Below are positions 5,978-11,945 of a DNA stretch of 11,945 nt, piece by piece. Positions within the stretch are counted from its first letter, which is position 1. Every line of letters starts with the position of its first letter. A program made the position numbers and the translations under genes. Below the pieces are notes generated by a model, which saw only the letters and a program-made list of their open reading frames with translations, was not told where the DNA came from and made no database searches. Origin of the DNA: Terriglobia bacterium (GTDB lineage: Bacteria > Acidobacteriota > Terriglobia > UBA7540); contig JASIKV010000437.1 in assembly GCA_030049455.1 (NCBI GenBank), positions 1 through 11,945 on the forward strand. Direction: 5' to 3'.

Positions 5978-6630
5978 GCCTTTGACAGATATACCAGCAA
6001 CCCCCTGGCAACCTCATGGGGGTCCTTGTTTCCATCCACCGATACCAGCGTACCCTGGCCGCGATAATACTGAATCAGCGGCTCGGTCTGCTTGTGGTAC
6101 GCCTCCAGCCGTTGCCGGATGGTGGTCTCATTATCGTCGGCGCGATGCGACAGTTTGCCGCCATCCTTATCGCATATCCCTTCAACCTTTGGCGGGCTGA
6201 AGTAGATATTGTAAATCTCCCCGCACACTGAACAAGTCTGCCGGCCGGTCAGGCGCTTCAGCAGCAGGTCTTCACCAACTTCGATATCCAGCACCAGAGG
6301 CTTGCCGTGCCCCTTCGCCGCCAGCATCTTCTCCACGAACTGCGCCTGGGAGATGGTGCGCGGAAACCCGTCCAGGATGAATCCGTTCCGGCAATCCGGC
6401 TCGCTCACCCGCTCTTCCACGATGCCGCAAACCACTTCATCGGGCACCAGCTCGCCCGACTCCATCTTGGCCTTCGCGGCAAGCCCCAGCTTGGTTTCCC
6501 GCTTCACCGCATCGCGCAGGATGTCGCCCGTGGAAATCTGCGGAATCCCGAAGTGCGTCGCCACCTCGCGCGCCTGTGTTCCCTTTCCGGCACCGGGGGC
6601 CCCCAGGAAAATCAAAGCGTGCGCTCGCAT
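5974..6630 (-). CDS. adk: Adenylate kinase, zinc-LID type
   Basis: This enzyme interconverts ATP plus AMP and two ADP, maintaining the adenylate pool in the cytoplasm. The 218-residue product begins with the P-loop GAPGAGKGT (10-18). The AMP-binding region includes STGDILRDAV (33-42), and the DGFPRTISQAQ motif is at 87-97. The long LID carries Cys133, Cys136, Cys153 and Asp156 (CSVCGEIYN and GICDKDGG), the zinc-binding arrangement of Bacillus-type enzymes rather than the zinc-free enterobacterial form. The ATG at 6628-6630 has the purine-rich Shine-Dalgarno AGGGGAG and lies 19 nt after the secY stop. The stop codon overlaps the map start by 4 nt. Confidence 0.98.
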   Translation of the reverse strand: MRAHALIFLGAPGAGKGTQAREVATHFGIPQISTGDILRDAVKRETKLGLAAKAKMESGELVPDEVVCGIVEERVSEPDCRNGFILDGFPRTISQAQFVEKMLAAKGHGKPLVLDIEVGEDLLLKRLTGRQTCSVCGEIYNIYFSPPKVEGICDKDGGKLSHRADDNETTIRQRLEAYHKQTEPLIQYYRGQGTLVSVDGNKDPHEVARGLLVYLSKA

Positions 6631-6649
6631 GATTTCTCCCCTTGCCTTC

Positions 6650-8071
6650 TTACGTGCTGCGCCGGCCTCTGACTCTTCCCTTCTTCAGAAAACCTTCGTA
6701 ATGCCGCATAATGAGCTGGGCTTCCACCTGCTGCACCGTGTCCATCGCCACTCCCACCACAATCAACAGGGACGTACCGCCAAAATAGAAATTCACATTC
6801 AGTCCGTGCAAAACCCAGGTCGGGAGGTGCGAGTCGAAAAACACCCCCAGAGCGCCCGGCAAGTGATTCAGGCGAAGGCCGGCGAGCATAATCTCCGGAA
6901 TCAGCGCCACGGCAGCCAGATAGAAGCCGCCCACCCAGGTGATCTTGGTCAGCACATCATCCAGGTAATCCGCCGTGCGCTTGCCCGGCCGGATTCCCGG
7001 CATGAATCCGCCCTGTTTTCGAACGTTGTCCGCAACATCGTCGGGGTTATAAACGATCGAAAGGTAAAAGTGCGCGAAAAAGATGATCATGATCACATAG
7101 GTGATCGTATAAAGCGGCTCACCCCACGCGAACTCCTTGGTAAACCATCCAAAACCCAATCCCACATAGCGGACCAGCGCGTTCGCGCTTTGGTCCATGT
7201 GGAACAAGCTCAAGGTCTGCGGAAAGGTCAAAATCGACACCGCAAAAATGATGGGCATCACGCCGCCGCTGTTCACTTTGAGCGGCAGATGCGTGGAGAC
7301 CCCGCCCATAATTCTGCGCCCCACCACGCGCTTGGCGTATTGAATGGGGATGCGCCGCTCGCCGCGCTCCACGAAAACGATGCCGCCCACGATGACCGTC
7401 ATGAAGACAAGCAACAGCAACAGAACGAGCAGGTTCCAGGTGTGATTGACGAAGACCTTTTCGTAGAGGTCGCCCACGGCCCGCGGCAGTCCGACCACGA
7501 TTCCGGCAAAGATCAGCAACGACATTCCGTTGCCAATGCCCCTTGCCGTAATCTGTTCGCCCAGCCACATAATGAAGATTGAACCGGTGGTGAGCGTCAG
7601 CACGGTCTTCAGAACAAAGGGAACGCCGGGATGAATGACAATCGCCGCTCCCATCGTCGTCTGCTTTTCCAGCGCCACGGCGATGCCGAACGCCTGAAAC
7701 GCGCTCAGGCCCACGGTCATCCAGCGGGTATAATCGGTAATTTTTTTGCGCCCCAGCTCACCCTCTTTCTGAAGTTTTTCGAGGTGCGGGGAAACGACCG
7801 TCAATAATTGCAAAATAATGGATGCCGTGATGTACGGCATGATTCCGAGAGCAAACACCGTCAGGCGCCGCAGGCTGCCGCCGGAAAACATGGCCAACAA
7901 GCCAAACAGCGAGCCGCCCATCTGATTAAACATCTGCTCAAAAACATCGGCGTTGATCCCCGGCGTGGGGATGAACGCACCGAGGCGATACACCGCGAGC
8001 ATCCCCATGGTGAAGAGGATGCGCTTTCGCAGGTCCGGAATCTCAGTGATGCTCTTGAGAGAATCGAACAT
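6650..8071 (-). CDS. secY: Preprotein translocase subunit SecY
   Basis: SecY is the channel of the Sec translocon in the inner membrane, exporting or inserting proteins with SecE, SecG, SecA or the ribosome. The 473-residue product fits the usual ten-helix protein. The plug and first-helix region reads LAVYRLGAFIPTPGIN, and GIMPYITASIILQLL (77-91) is the first family signature. The cytosolic loop VERGERRIPIQYAKRVVGRR (234-253) is a ribosome and SecA contact site. FMPGIRPGKRTADYLD (356-371) is the second large cytosolic loop. The C-terminus is GVAMDTVQQVEAQLIMRHYE. The start overlaps the rplO stop by one base (TAATG), giving tight coupling. Nothing appears truncated. Confidence 0.98.
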   Translation of the reverse strand: MFDSLKSITEIPDLRKRILFTMGMLAVYRLGAFIPTPGINADVFEQMFNQMGGSLFGLLAMFSGGSLRRLTVFALGIMPYITASIILQLLTVVSPHLEKLQKEGELGRKKITDYTRWMTVGLSAFQAFGIAVALEKQTTMGAAIVIHPGVPFVLKTVLTLTTGSIFIMWLGEQITARGIGNGMSLLIFAGIVVGLPRAVGDLYEKVFVNHTWNLLVLLLLLVFMTVIVGGIVFVERGERRIPIQYAKRVVGRRIMGGVSTHLPLKVNSGGVMPIIFAVSILTFPQTLSLFHMDQSANALVRYVGLGFGWFTKEFAWGEPLYTITYVIMIIFFAHFYLSIVYNPDDVADNVRKQGGFMPGIRPGKRTADYLDDVLTKITWVGGFYLAAVALIPEIMLAGLRLNHLPGALGVFFDSHLPTWVLHGLNVNFYFGGTSLLIVVGVAMDTVQQVEAQLIMRHYEGFLKKGRVRGRRST

Positions 8072-8520
8072 TAAGCAATAACCTCAGCCTTGCCACCCGC
8101 CTTCTGGATCTTCTCCAGCGCAGACTTGGAAAACCCGTGCGCGGAAATTTGAAGTGCCACTTTCAATTCACCGTCACCCAGAATCTTCAGCCCATCGCCC
8201 AATTTCTTCACCAGGCCGCGGGCGATGAGCAGTTCCGGAGTGATTTTCTCTTCCGGCTTGAAATCCTCAAGGTCCTTCAAATTCACGATGGCAAAGTGCT
8301 TGCGAAAAATGTTGGTAAAGCCTCGCTTGGGAAGGCGCCGGTGGAGCGGCATCTGCCCGCCCTCGAACCCCGGCCGAATGCGCATGCCCGCCCGCGATCG
8401 CTGCCCCTTTGAGCCGCGCGTGGCGGTCTTCCCGTGCCCGGAACCCATTCCCTGGCCAATCCGCTTGCTCCGCTTATTCGCCCCTGCCGGCGCCCGCAAT
8501 GTTCCAATATGAGTTGACAT
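8071..8520 (-). CDS. rplO: 50S ribosomal protein L15 (uL15)
   Basis: L15 is a late-assembling 23S rRNA-binding protein of the large subunit. The 149-residue product is of normal length. The extended N-terminal arm carries the basic glycine-rich signature [20 protein letters not shown], followed by [20 protein letters not shown]. The globular C-terminal domain ends [20 protein letters not shown]. The start is ATG (8518-8520), 5 nt after the rpmD stop. The Shine-Dalgarno overlaps that stop and is weak, so translation is probably coupled to rpmD. The stop overlaps the secY ATG by one base. Confidence 0.98.
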   Translation of the reverse strand: MSTHIGTLRAPAGANKRSKRIGQGMGSGHGKTATRGSKGQRSRAGMRIRPGFEGGQMPLHRRLPKRGFTNIFRKHFAIVNLKDLEDFKPEEKITPELLIARGLVKKLGDGLKILGDGELKVALQISAHGFSKSALEKIQKAGGKAEVIA

Positions 8521-8525
8521 AAGGC

Positions 8526-8984
8526 CTATTTCTTGCTTCCCTTCGTCGGCTTGGATTTCTTTGCCGCAGGTTTTTCTTTTTCCTCACCCTTTTTGGCGGC
8601 CTTGGCCTTCGCCGCCTTCGCCTTCGGAGCTTTGGCCTTTGCCGGTGCTTCCTCTTCTTCGTGCGATTCTTCGCCCGCCGCACTCGGCGCTTCAGGGGGC
8701 GCCGCTGCCGGTTCCGGCGCCTCTTCAACCGGCTGGGGAGCAGGAGGATGAATCGTGTATTCGGGAATCGAAGCCCAGGCGGGAGCAACCGGCTGGGGAA
8801 CGATTTCGAGCAGATGGGGTACAGCCGCCACGATTCCGCGTATCTGCGGAGTGTCGGGCCGCACCACCGTATGGTTCAGCTTGTTCAAACCCAGGCTGCG
8901 CACGATGGTCTTCTGATGGCGGGTGAAGCCGATTCCGCTTCTCACCCACTTAATTCGAATTGTTTTATGCGTCTTTTCCGGCAC
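8526..8984 (-). CDS. rpmD: 50S ribosomal protein L30 (uL30) with long low-complexity C-terminal extension
   Basis: The first 63 residues are a complete bacterial L30: [20 protein letters not shown], then the [20 protein letters not shown] block and VPHLLEIV. A normal L30 is about 60 residues, and this one has 152. Residues 64-115 are rich in Pro, Ala and Glu (for example [20 protein letters not shown]). Residues 116-152 are a Lys/Ala tail resembling histone H1-like repeats ([19 protein letters not shown]). The tail is in frame, with no stop or frameshift signature. The start is GTG (8982-8984), with GAGGT about 10 nt upstream, immediately after the rpsE stop. L30 identity is certain; the extension's role is unknown, perhaps rRNA contact. 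Confidence 0.96.
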   Translation of the reverse strand: MPEKTHKTIRIKWVRSGIGFTRHQKTIVRSLGLNKLNHTVVRPDTPQIRGIVAAVPHLLEIVPQPVAPAWASIPEYTIHPPAPQPVEEAPEPAAAPPEAPSAAGEESHEEEEAPAKAKAPKAKAAKAKAAKKGEEKEKPAAKKSKPTKGSKK

Positions 8985-8997
8985 GGTTCAATGACCT

Positions 8998-9495
8998 CTA
9001 GATTTCTTCCGCGGCCTTGCCGCGCGTAATGGCCACTTCCTGCGCATCACGGAGGCGGAGCAGCGCGTCCATGGTGGCCTTGACGACGTTGTGCGGGTTG
9101 GTGGTGCCCAGCGACTTGGTCAGCACGTTTTGAATTCCCGCCGCCTCCACGACCGCGCGCACGGCGCCGCCGGCGATCACTCCGGTTCCGGGCGGCGCGG
9201 GCTTCAGCAGGACCCTCCCCGCTCCGTAGTGTCCCAGCACGGCATGGGGAATCGATCCCTGCGTGACATTCACCTTGGTCAGCCGCTTTTTCGCCGACTC
9301 AATCCCTTTACGAATCGCCATGGGCACTTCGCGCGCCTTGCCGGAGCCATAACCGACGATGCCGGCGCCGTCACCCACCACCACCAGCGCGGAGAAACTC
9401 AGGTTCTTGCCGCCCTTCACCACTTTGGTGACGCGGTTGATGGCGATGACCTGGTCTTTAAGCTGCAACGCGTTCGGATCAATCCGAGTGCTCAA
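8998..9495 (-). CDS. rpsE: 30S ribosomal protein S5 (uS5), probable TTG start
   Basis: S5 contacts 16S rRNA near the mRNA entry channel and affects decoding fidelity. The product has the N-terminal dsRNA-binding-like domain ([20 protein letters not shown], then [20 protein letters not shown]) and the C-terminal domain ([20 protein letters not shown], then [16 protein letters not shown]). A GTG start at 9514-9516 would give 172 residues. I prefer TTG at 9493-9495 (165 residues, starting [10 protein letters not shown]), because a near-consensus AGGAGGA lies 4 nt before it and would otherwise be coding. This also fits the usual short N-terminus. The gene follows rplR by about 40 nt and precedes rpmD by 13 nt. 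Identity is certain; the exact start is inferred. Confidence 0.95.
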   Translation of the reverse strand: MSTRIDPNALQLKDQVIAINRVTKVVKGGKNLSFSALVVVGDGAGIVGYGSGKAREVPMAIRKGIESAKKRLTKVNVTQGSIPHAVLGHYGAGRVLLKPAPPGTGVIAGGAVRAVVEAAGIQNVLTKSLGTTNPHNVVKATMDALLRLRDAQEVAITRGKAAEEI

Positions 9496-9499
9496 ATCT

Positions 9500-9506
9500 T
9501 CCTCCT
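9500..9506 (-). promoter_or_regulatory. Strong ribosome binding site deciding the rpsE start
   Basis: The minus strand reads AGGAGGA, 4 nt ahead of TTG at 9493-9495. The competing GTG at 9514-9516 is preceded only by AAACTCCAG, which does not match the anti-Shine-Dalgarno. This site therefore supports a TTG initiator for S5. Confidence 0.75.
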
Positions 9507-9535
9507 GCACTTTCACCTGGAGTTTCAGTCCGGCC

Positions 9536-9904
9536 CTAGAATTTCAGCCCGGCCTCGCGGGCCGCGTCCGCCAGCGCCTTAATGCGCCCGTGGTAGGCAT
9601 ATCCGCCGCGATCGAAGACCACGCCGGGAATCCCCGCGGTGATGGCGCGCTTGGCAACCACCTGCCCGACAATTTTAGCGGCGGAAACATTGCCGCCGCT
9701 TTTCAGCGTCTTGCGAACTTCCGCATCCCGCGTGGACGCCGCCACCAGCGTATGGCCCGTCGAGTCGTCGACCACCTGCGCGTAAATGTGATTCAGCGAG
9801 CGAAAAACATTCAGGCGCGGCGTCTTGGCATGACCGCTGGCACGAGTGCGGATGCGTTCGTGCACCCGCCGCCGCGCTTCATCCTTTGAAACCATTTGCA
9901 ACAT
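9536..9904 (-). CDS. rplR: 50S ribosomal protein L18 (uL18)
   Basis: L18 binds 5S rRNA and, with L5 and L25, anchors it in the central protuberance. The 122-residue product has the basic N-terminal arm ([20 protein letters not shown]), then [19 protein letters not shown] and the C-terminal block [20 protein letters not shown], ending REAGLKF. Length is normal. ATG codons at 9902-9904 and 9893-9895 are both possible; the first has GGAG about 10 nt upstream. A 60-nt gap after rplF shows nothing recognisable. Confidence 0.98.
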   Translation of the reverse strand: MLQMVSKDEARRRVHERIRTRASGHAKTPRLNVFRSLNHIYAQVVDDSTGHTLVAASTRDAEVRKTLKSGGNVSAAKIVGQVVAKRAITAGIPGVVFDRGGYAYHGRIKALADAAREAGLKF

Positions 9905-9964
9905 GACCAGTTCTCCGCTCAGTGTAGCGTTGATGCCGCCCTTCGAAGCCGATTCCTCGAGCGA

Positions 9965-10540
9965 TTAACCCTTGGCCGCGCCACCACCACCGCCCGCGCC
10001 GCCGCCCGCTGCCGCTGCGGCCTTGCCGACCTTCTTCTTCAGCCGCTCGCCGGTGTAGCGAATTCCCTTGTTCTTGTAAGGGTCGGGCGGGCGCAGTCCG
10101 CGAATCTTGGCCGCAATGTGGCCCACCAGTTGACGGTCCGCTCCGCTCACGATCAGGTGTGTCTGCTTTTCCACCGTAATGGCAATTCCATCCGGCACAG
10201 GGAATTCGATGGGGTGGGAATAACCCAGCACAAAGGTCACCGACTTCCCCTTCGACTCGGCGCGGTACCCGATGCCCACGATGTCCAGGTGTTTTTCGAA
10301 GCCTGCCGTAACGCCGCGAACTGCGTTGGCCAGCAGGCTGCGCGCCAGGCCATGCAAGGCGGAGTCTTCGTCCGAGTCGCGCTTGAGCTGAAGGTGCCCG
10401 TCCTGCTTCTCAAAGTGGATTCCCTCGGGAAGAGGAACGTGCAGCGAGCCCTTGGGACCCTTCACCGCCAGCGTGGCTCCCTCTGGCTGCACGGTAACTC
10501 CCTGGGGCAAAGCGATTATCTTTTTTCCAATTCGTGACAT
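9965..10540 (-). CDS. rplF: 50S ribosomal protein L6 (uL6) with Ala/Gly-rich tail
   Basis: L6 lies near the sarcin-ricin loop and factor-binding site of the large subunit. The 191-residue product has two repeated alpha/beta domains. It begins [17 protein letters not shown], includes [19 protein letters not shown] mid-protein, and has the conserved C-terminal [20 protein letters not shown]. The core ends near residue 173. The remaining 18 residues are almost only Ala and Gly with a terminal Lys-Gly, an unusual appendage. The ATG at 10538-10540 follows an 89-nt gap largely occupied by a heptad-repeat palindrome, and its Shine-Dalgarno is weak (GGA about 8 nt upstream). Confidence 0.98.
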   Translation of the reverse strand: MSRIGKKIIALPQGVTVQPEGATLAVKGPKGSLHVPLPEGIHFEKQDGHLQLKRDSDEDSALHGLARSLLANAVRGVTAGFEKHLDIVGIGYRAESKGKSVTFVLGYSHPIEFPVPDGIAITVEKQTHLIVSGADRQLVGHIAAKIRGLRPPDPYKNKGIRYTGERLKKKVGKAAAAAGGGAGGGGGAAKG

Positions 10541-10555
10541 GAGAAATCCAAAAAA

Positions 10556-10626
10556 AGTTATCAGTTGTCAGTCATCAGTTTTCAGTTATCAGTTCCTGAT
10601 CTCTGAGGACTGGCGACTGAGGACTA
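10556..10626. repeat. Heptad palindromic repeat element, copy 3 (rpsH-rplF gap)
   Basis: CAGT occurs at 10562, 10569, 10576, 10583 and 10590, exactly 7 bp apart. On the other arm, CCTG (10595), TCTG (10602), ACTG (10609 and 10616) and ACTA (10623) keep the same 7-bp phase. The arms are imperfect reverse complements with almost no loop. The right arm shares the 13-mer ACTGGCGACTGAG with copy 1, which points to common ancestry rather than chance. The element ends about 4 nt from the rpsH stop codon. Confidence 0.85.
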
Positions 10627-10629
10627 CTT

Positions 10630-11031
10630 TTACGATACGTTGCACAAAACCTCGCCGCCTACGCCTGCCTTGCGCGCGGCCTTGCCGGTCAGAACGCCCC
10701 GCGGCGTGGTCAGAATGCTGATTCCCAGCCCGCCGAGAATGCGCGGCACGGCCGTGGTGCCCACGTAGACCCGCCGGCCCGGCTTGGACACGCGGTCGAT
10801 GTGCGCGATGGCGCTGGCCCCGTCGGTGCCGTACTTCAGGAACACTTTCAGGACTCTCTTCTTCCCTTCCTCACCCACCTTGAAGTTGCTGATATAGCCT
10901 TCTTCCTTCAGAATGCGCGCAATCTCCGCCTTGACCTTTGAAGACGGCATATCGACGCGCGGGTGGCGCGCCTGAATCCCGTTGCGGATTCGGGTAAGCA
11001 TATCGGCGATTGGATCAGTAACGGCTGACAT
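10630..11031 (-). CDS. rpsH: 30S ribosomal protein S8 (uS8)
   Basis: S8 binds the central domain of 16S rRNA and is essential for platform assembly; in enterobacteria it represses spc-operon translation. The 133-residue product begins with the diagnostic [19 protein letters not shown]. It continues with [20 protein letters not shown] and the C-terminal rRNA-binding segment [10 protein letters not shown], then [20 protein letters not shown] and [11 protein letters not shown]. The last residue is Ser, where some relatives carry Trp or Ala; this position is not known to be critical. The Shine-Dalgarno TTGGAG lies 4 nt before the ATG at 11029-11031. It is bounded by repeat elements on both sides, in the rpsN and rplF gaps. 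Confidence 0.98.
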   Translation of the reverse strand: MSAVTDPIADMLTRIRNGIQARHPRVDMPSSKVKAEIARILKEEGYISNFKVGEEGKKRVLKVFLKYGTDGASAIAHIDRVSKPGRRVYVGTTAVPRILGGLGISILTTPRGVLTGKAARKAGVGGEVLCNVS

Positions 11032-11055
11032 AGAACTCCAAGTTTGTTATTCGCT

Positions 11056-11116
11056 CGTAGGGGCAATTCGTCAGCTGACGGATTGCCCGAGGGCGGCCGC
11101 GAGGGCCGTCCCTACG
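11056..11116. repeat. Two-hairpin palindromic element in the rpsN-rpsH gap
   Basis: Outer arms CGTAGGG (11056-11062) and CCCTACG (11110-11116) pair perfectly. Inside, GGGCAATTCGTCAG (11061-11074) and CTGACGGATTGCCC (11075-11088) pair at 13 of 14 positions without a loop. GGGCGGCC (11091-11098) pairs with GGCCGTCCC (11104-11112) with one bulge. The element occupies about 60 of the 87 nt between the rpsN stop and the rpsH start, and ends 2 bp from the rpsN stop codon. It has the look of a small mobile palindromic (REP/MITE-like) unit and lacks a terminator-like U-tract. Confidence 0.7.
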
Positions 11117-11118
11117 GA

Positions 11119-11304
11119 TTACCAGCTTGATTTAATCACGCCCGGAATATCTCCGCGCAACGCCAACTCGCGGAAATGCAGCCGGCACATCTTGAACTTG
11201 CCGATGTAGCCGCGCGGGCGGCCGCAAATCTGGCAGCGGTTGCGGTGCCGGATCTTGAACTTCGGCTTCTTGCGTTCCTTGGCGATCATGGAAGTGCGTG
11301 CCAC
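11119..11304 (-). CDS. rpsN: 30S ribosomal protein S14, zinc type (uS14), GTG start
   Basis: S14 sits in the 30S head. This is the 61-residue short zinc form, recognised by [19 protein letters not shown], then [19 protein letters not shown], then [21 protein letters not shown]. Zinc ligands are Cys24, Cys27 and Cys40. The fourth position, normally Cys in CRxCFRE, is His43 here, which could still coordinate zinc. The start is GTG (11302-11304), supported by GGAGG about 7 nt upstream, inside the end of rplE. Only 3 nt separate it from the rplE stop, so the two genes are coupled. Being the only S14 visible here, it may be the sole copy; that cannot be judged from this window. Confidence 0.97.
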   Translation of the reverse strand: MARTSMIAKERKKPKFKIRHRNRCQICGRPRGYIGKFKMCRLHFRELALRGDIPGVIKSSW

Positions 11305-11307
11305 GGT

Positions 11308-11928
11308 TTACCCTCCGGCCTTTTCGGCGGCCTTTTCCCCGGTCTTTTCTCCCGCGGGTGCGGCGGCCTGGCGGCGCTGCGCTTCGGCGCGGAACGGCAT
11401 ACCCATGTGCCGCAGCAGCGCCATCGCCTCAGCGTCCGTCCGGGCGTCGGTAACGATCGTGATGTTCATGCCCTTGGTCTTGTCCACTTTGGCGTAATCG
11501 ATTTCCGGGAACACCAACTGGTCGCGAAGCCCCAGCGTGTAATTCCCGCGGCCATCGAAAGCGCGGGTGGAAACGCCGCGAAAGTCGCGAACGCGCGGCA
11601 TGGCCACATTCGTCAGGCGGTCGAAAAACTCGTACATGCGGTCGCCGCGCAGCGTCACCATGGCGCCGATGGGCATGTTCTTGCGCAGCTTGAAATTCGC
11701 AATCGACTTCCGCGCGCGGGTGATGACCGGCTTTTGCCCGGTAATCTGCCCCAGCTCCGCCGCCGCCGAATCCAGCAGCTTGGCGTTTTGAATCGCTTCC
11801 CCCAGGCCCATGTTCACCACAATCTTGCGCAGGCGCGGAACCGCGTTGATGTTGCCGTAACTGAATTCCTTTACCAGGGCCGGCACTACATCCTTTTGAT
11901 ATCGCTCTTTAAGTCTCGGAGCAGCCAT
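11308..11928 (-). CDS. rplE: 50S ribosomal protein L5 (uL5) with Ala/Lys/Glu-rich tail
   Basis: L5 binds 5S rRNA and forms part of the central protuberance and the bridge to S13. The 206-residue product begins [20 protein letters not shown]. It has [19 protein letters not shown], the [18 protein letters not shown] block, [15 protein letters not shown], and the conserved [19 protein letters not shown]. The family core ends near residue 179 (LLRHMGMPF). Residues 180-206 form an extra Ala/Lys/Glu/Gly-rich tail. The ATG at 11926-11928 has AAGGA 5 nt upstream. It is the first gene visible in the cluster; rplX and rplN would be expected just beyond the right edge. Confidence 0.98.
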   Translation of the reverse strand: MAAPRLKERYQKDVVPALVKEFSYGNINAVPRLRKIVVNMGLGEAIQNAKLLDSAAAELGQITGQKPVITRARKSIANFKLRKNMPIGAMVTLRGDRMYEFFDRLTNVAMPRVRDFRGVSTRAFDGRGNYTLGLRDQLVFPEIDYAKVDKTKGMNITIVTDARTDAEAMALLRHMGMPFRAEAQRRQAAAPAGEKTGEKAAEKAGG

Positions 11929-11945
11929 CTTGTCCTTCGTTCCTC

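Noticed and set aside
6302..7582. A 426-codon open frame on the plus strand opposite adk and secY
   Set aside because: It is antisense to two unmistakable conserved genes, and its product is rich in His, Gln and Arg with no recognisable domain. GC-rich coding strands commonly leave such shadow frames open.
10630..10641. Altered C-terminus of S8 (ending in Asn-Val-Ser) considered as repeat-induced damage
   Set aside because: The terminal residues of S8 vary between bacteria, the rest of the protein is intact and the stop lies in frame; there is no sign of a frameshift.

Overview
The window is the distal two-thirds of a bacterial spc-alpha ribosomal protein cluster, read entirely from the minus strand (right to left). 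It is followed on the same strand by a small accessory pair: an AraC-type regulator and a truncated glyoxalase-fold gene. The gene order (L5, S14, S8, L6, L18, S5, L30, L15, SecY, Adk, Map, IF1, L36, S13, S11, S4, RNA polymerase alpha, L17) is the classical bacterial one. The GC-rich composition, the RpoA and L30 sequences, the zinc-type S14 and S4, and the style of intergenic repeats suggest an Acidobacteriota member. That placement is an inference from recalled sequence style, not from a search.

Right part (11928 to 8071): rplE, rpsN, rpsH, rplF, rplR, rpsE, rpmD and rplO encode 50S and 30S proteins and lead into secY. Middle part (8071 to 4767): secY (translocon), adk (adenylate kinase), map (methionine aminopeptidase), infA (IF1) and rpmJ (L36) are partly translationally coupled by overlapping or near-touching stop and start codons. 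Left part (4758 to 1377): rpsM, rpsK, rpsD, rpoA and rplQ form the alpha-operon section, closed by a convincing intrinsic terminator at about 1291-1336. After it come the AraC/GyrI-like regulator (1149 to 214) and, 40 nt further, the start of a VOC-family gene that runs off the left edge. Together the cluster genes build the ribosome and RNA polymerase, start translation, and insert and mature nascent proteins. The AraC-VOC pair is unrelated accessory cargo.

The least ordinary content is in the gaps between ribosomal genes. Three gaps are almost filled by palindromic arrays of a 7-bp unit (CAGTNNN on one arm, ACTGNNN on the other). Two more gaps hold compact two-hairpin elements enclosed by an outer inverted repeat. 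Five of the six longest intra-cluster gaps are occupied this way. Other oddities are low-complexity C-terminal tails on L30, L17, L5 and L6, several non-ATG starts (TTG for rpsD and probably rpsE, GTG for rpsN and rpmD), and a Cys-to-His change at the fourth zinc-ligand position of S14. I see no defence system, CRISPR, prophage, tRNA or rRNA, and no clear sign of a wholly new biological system.
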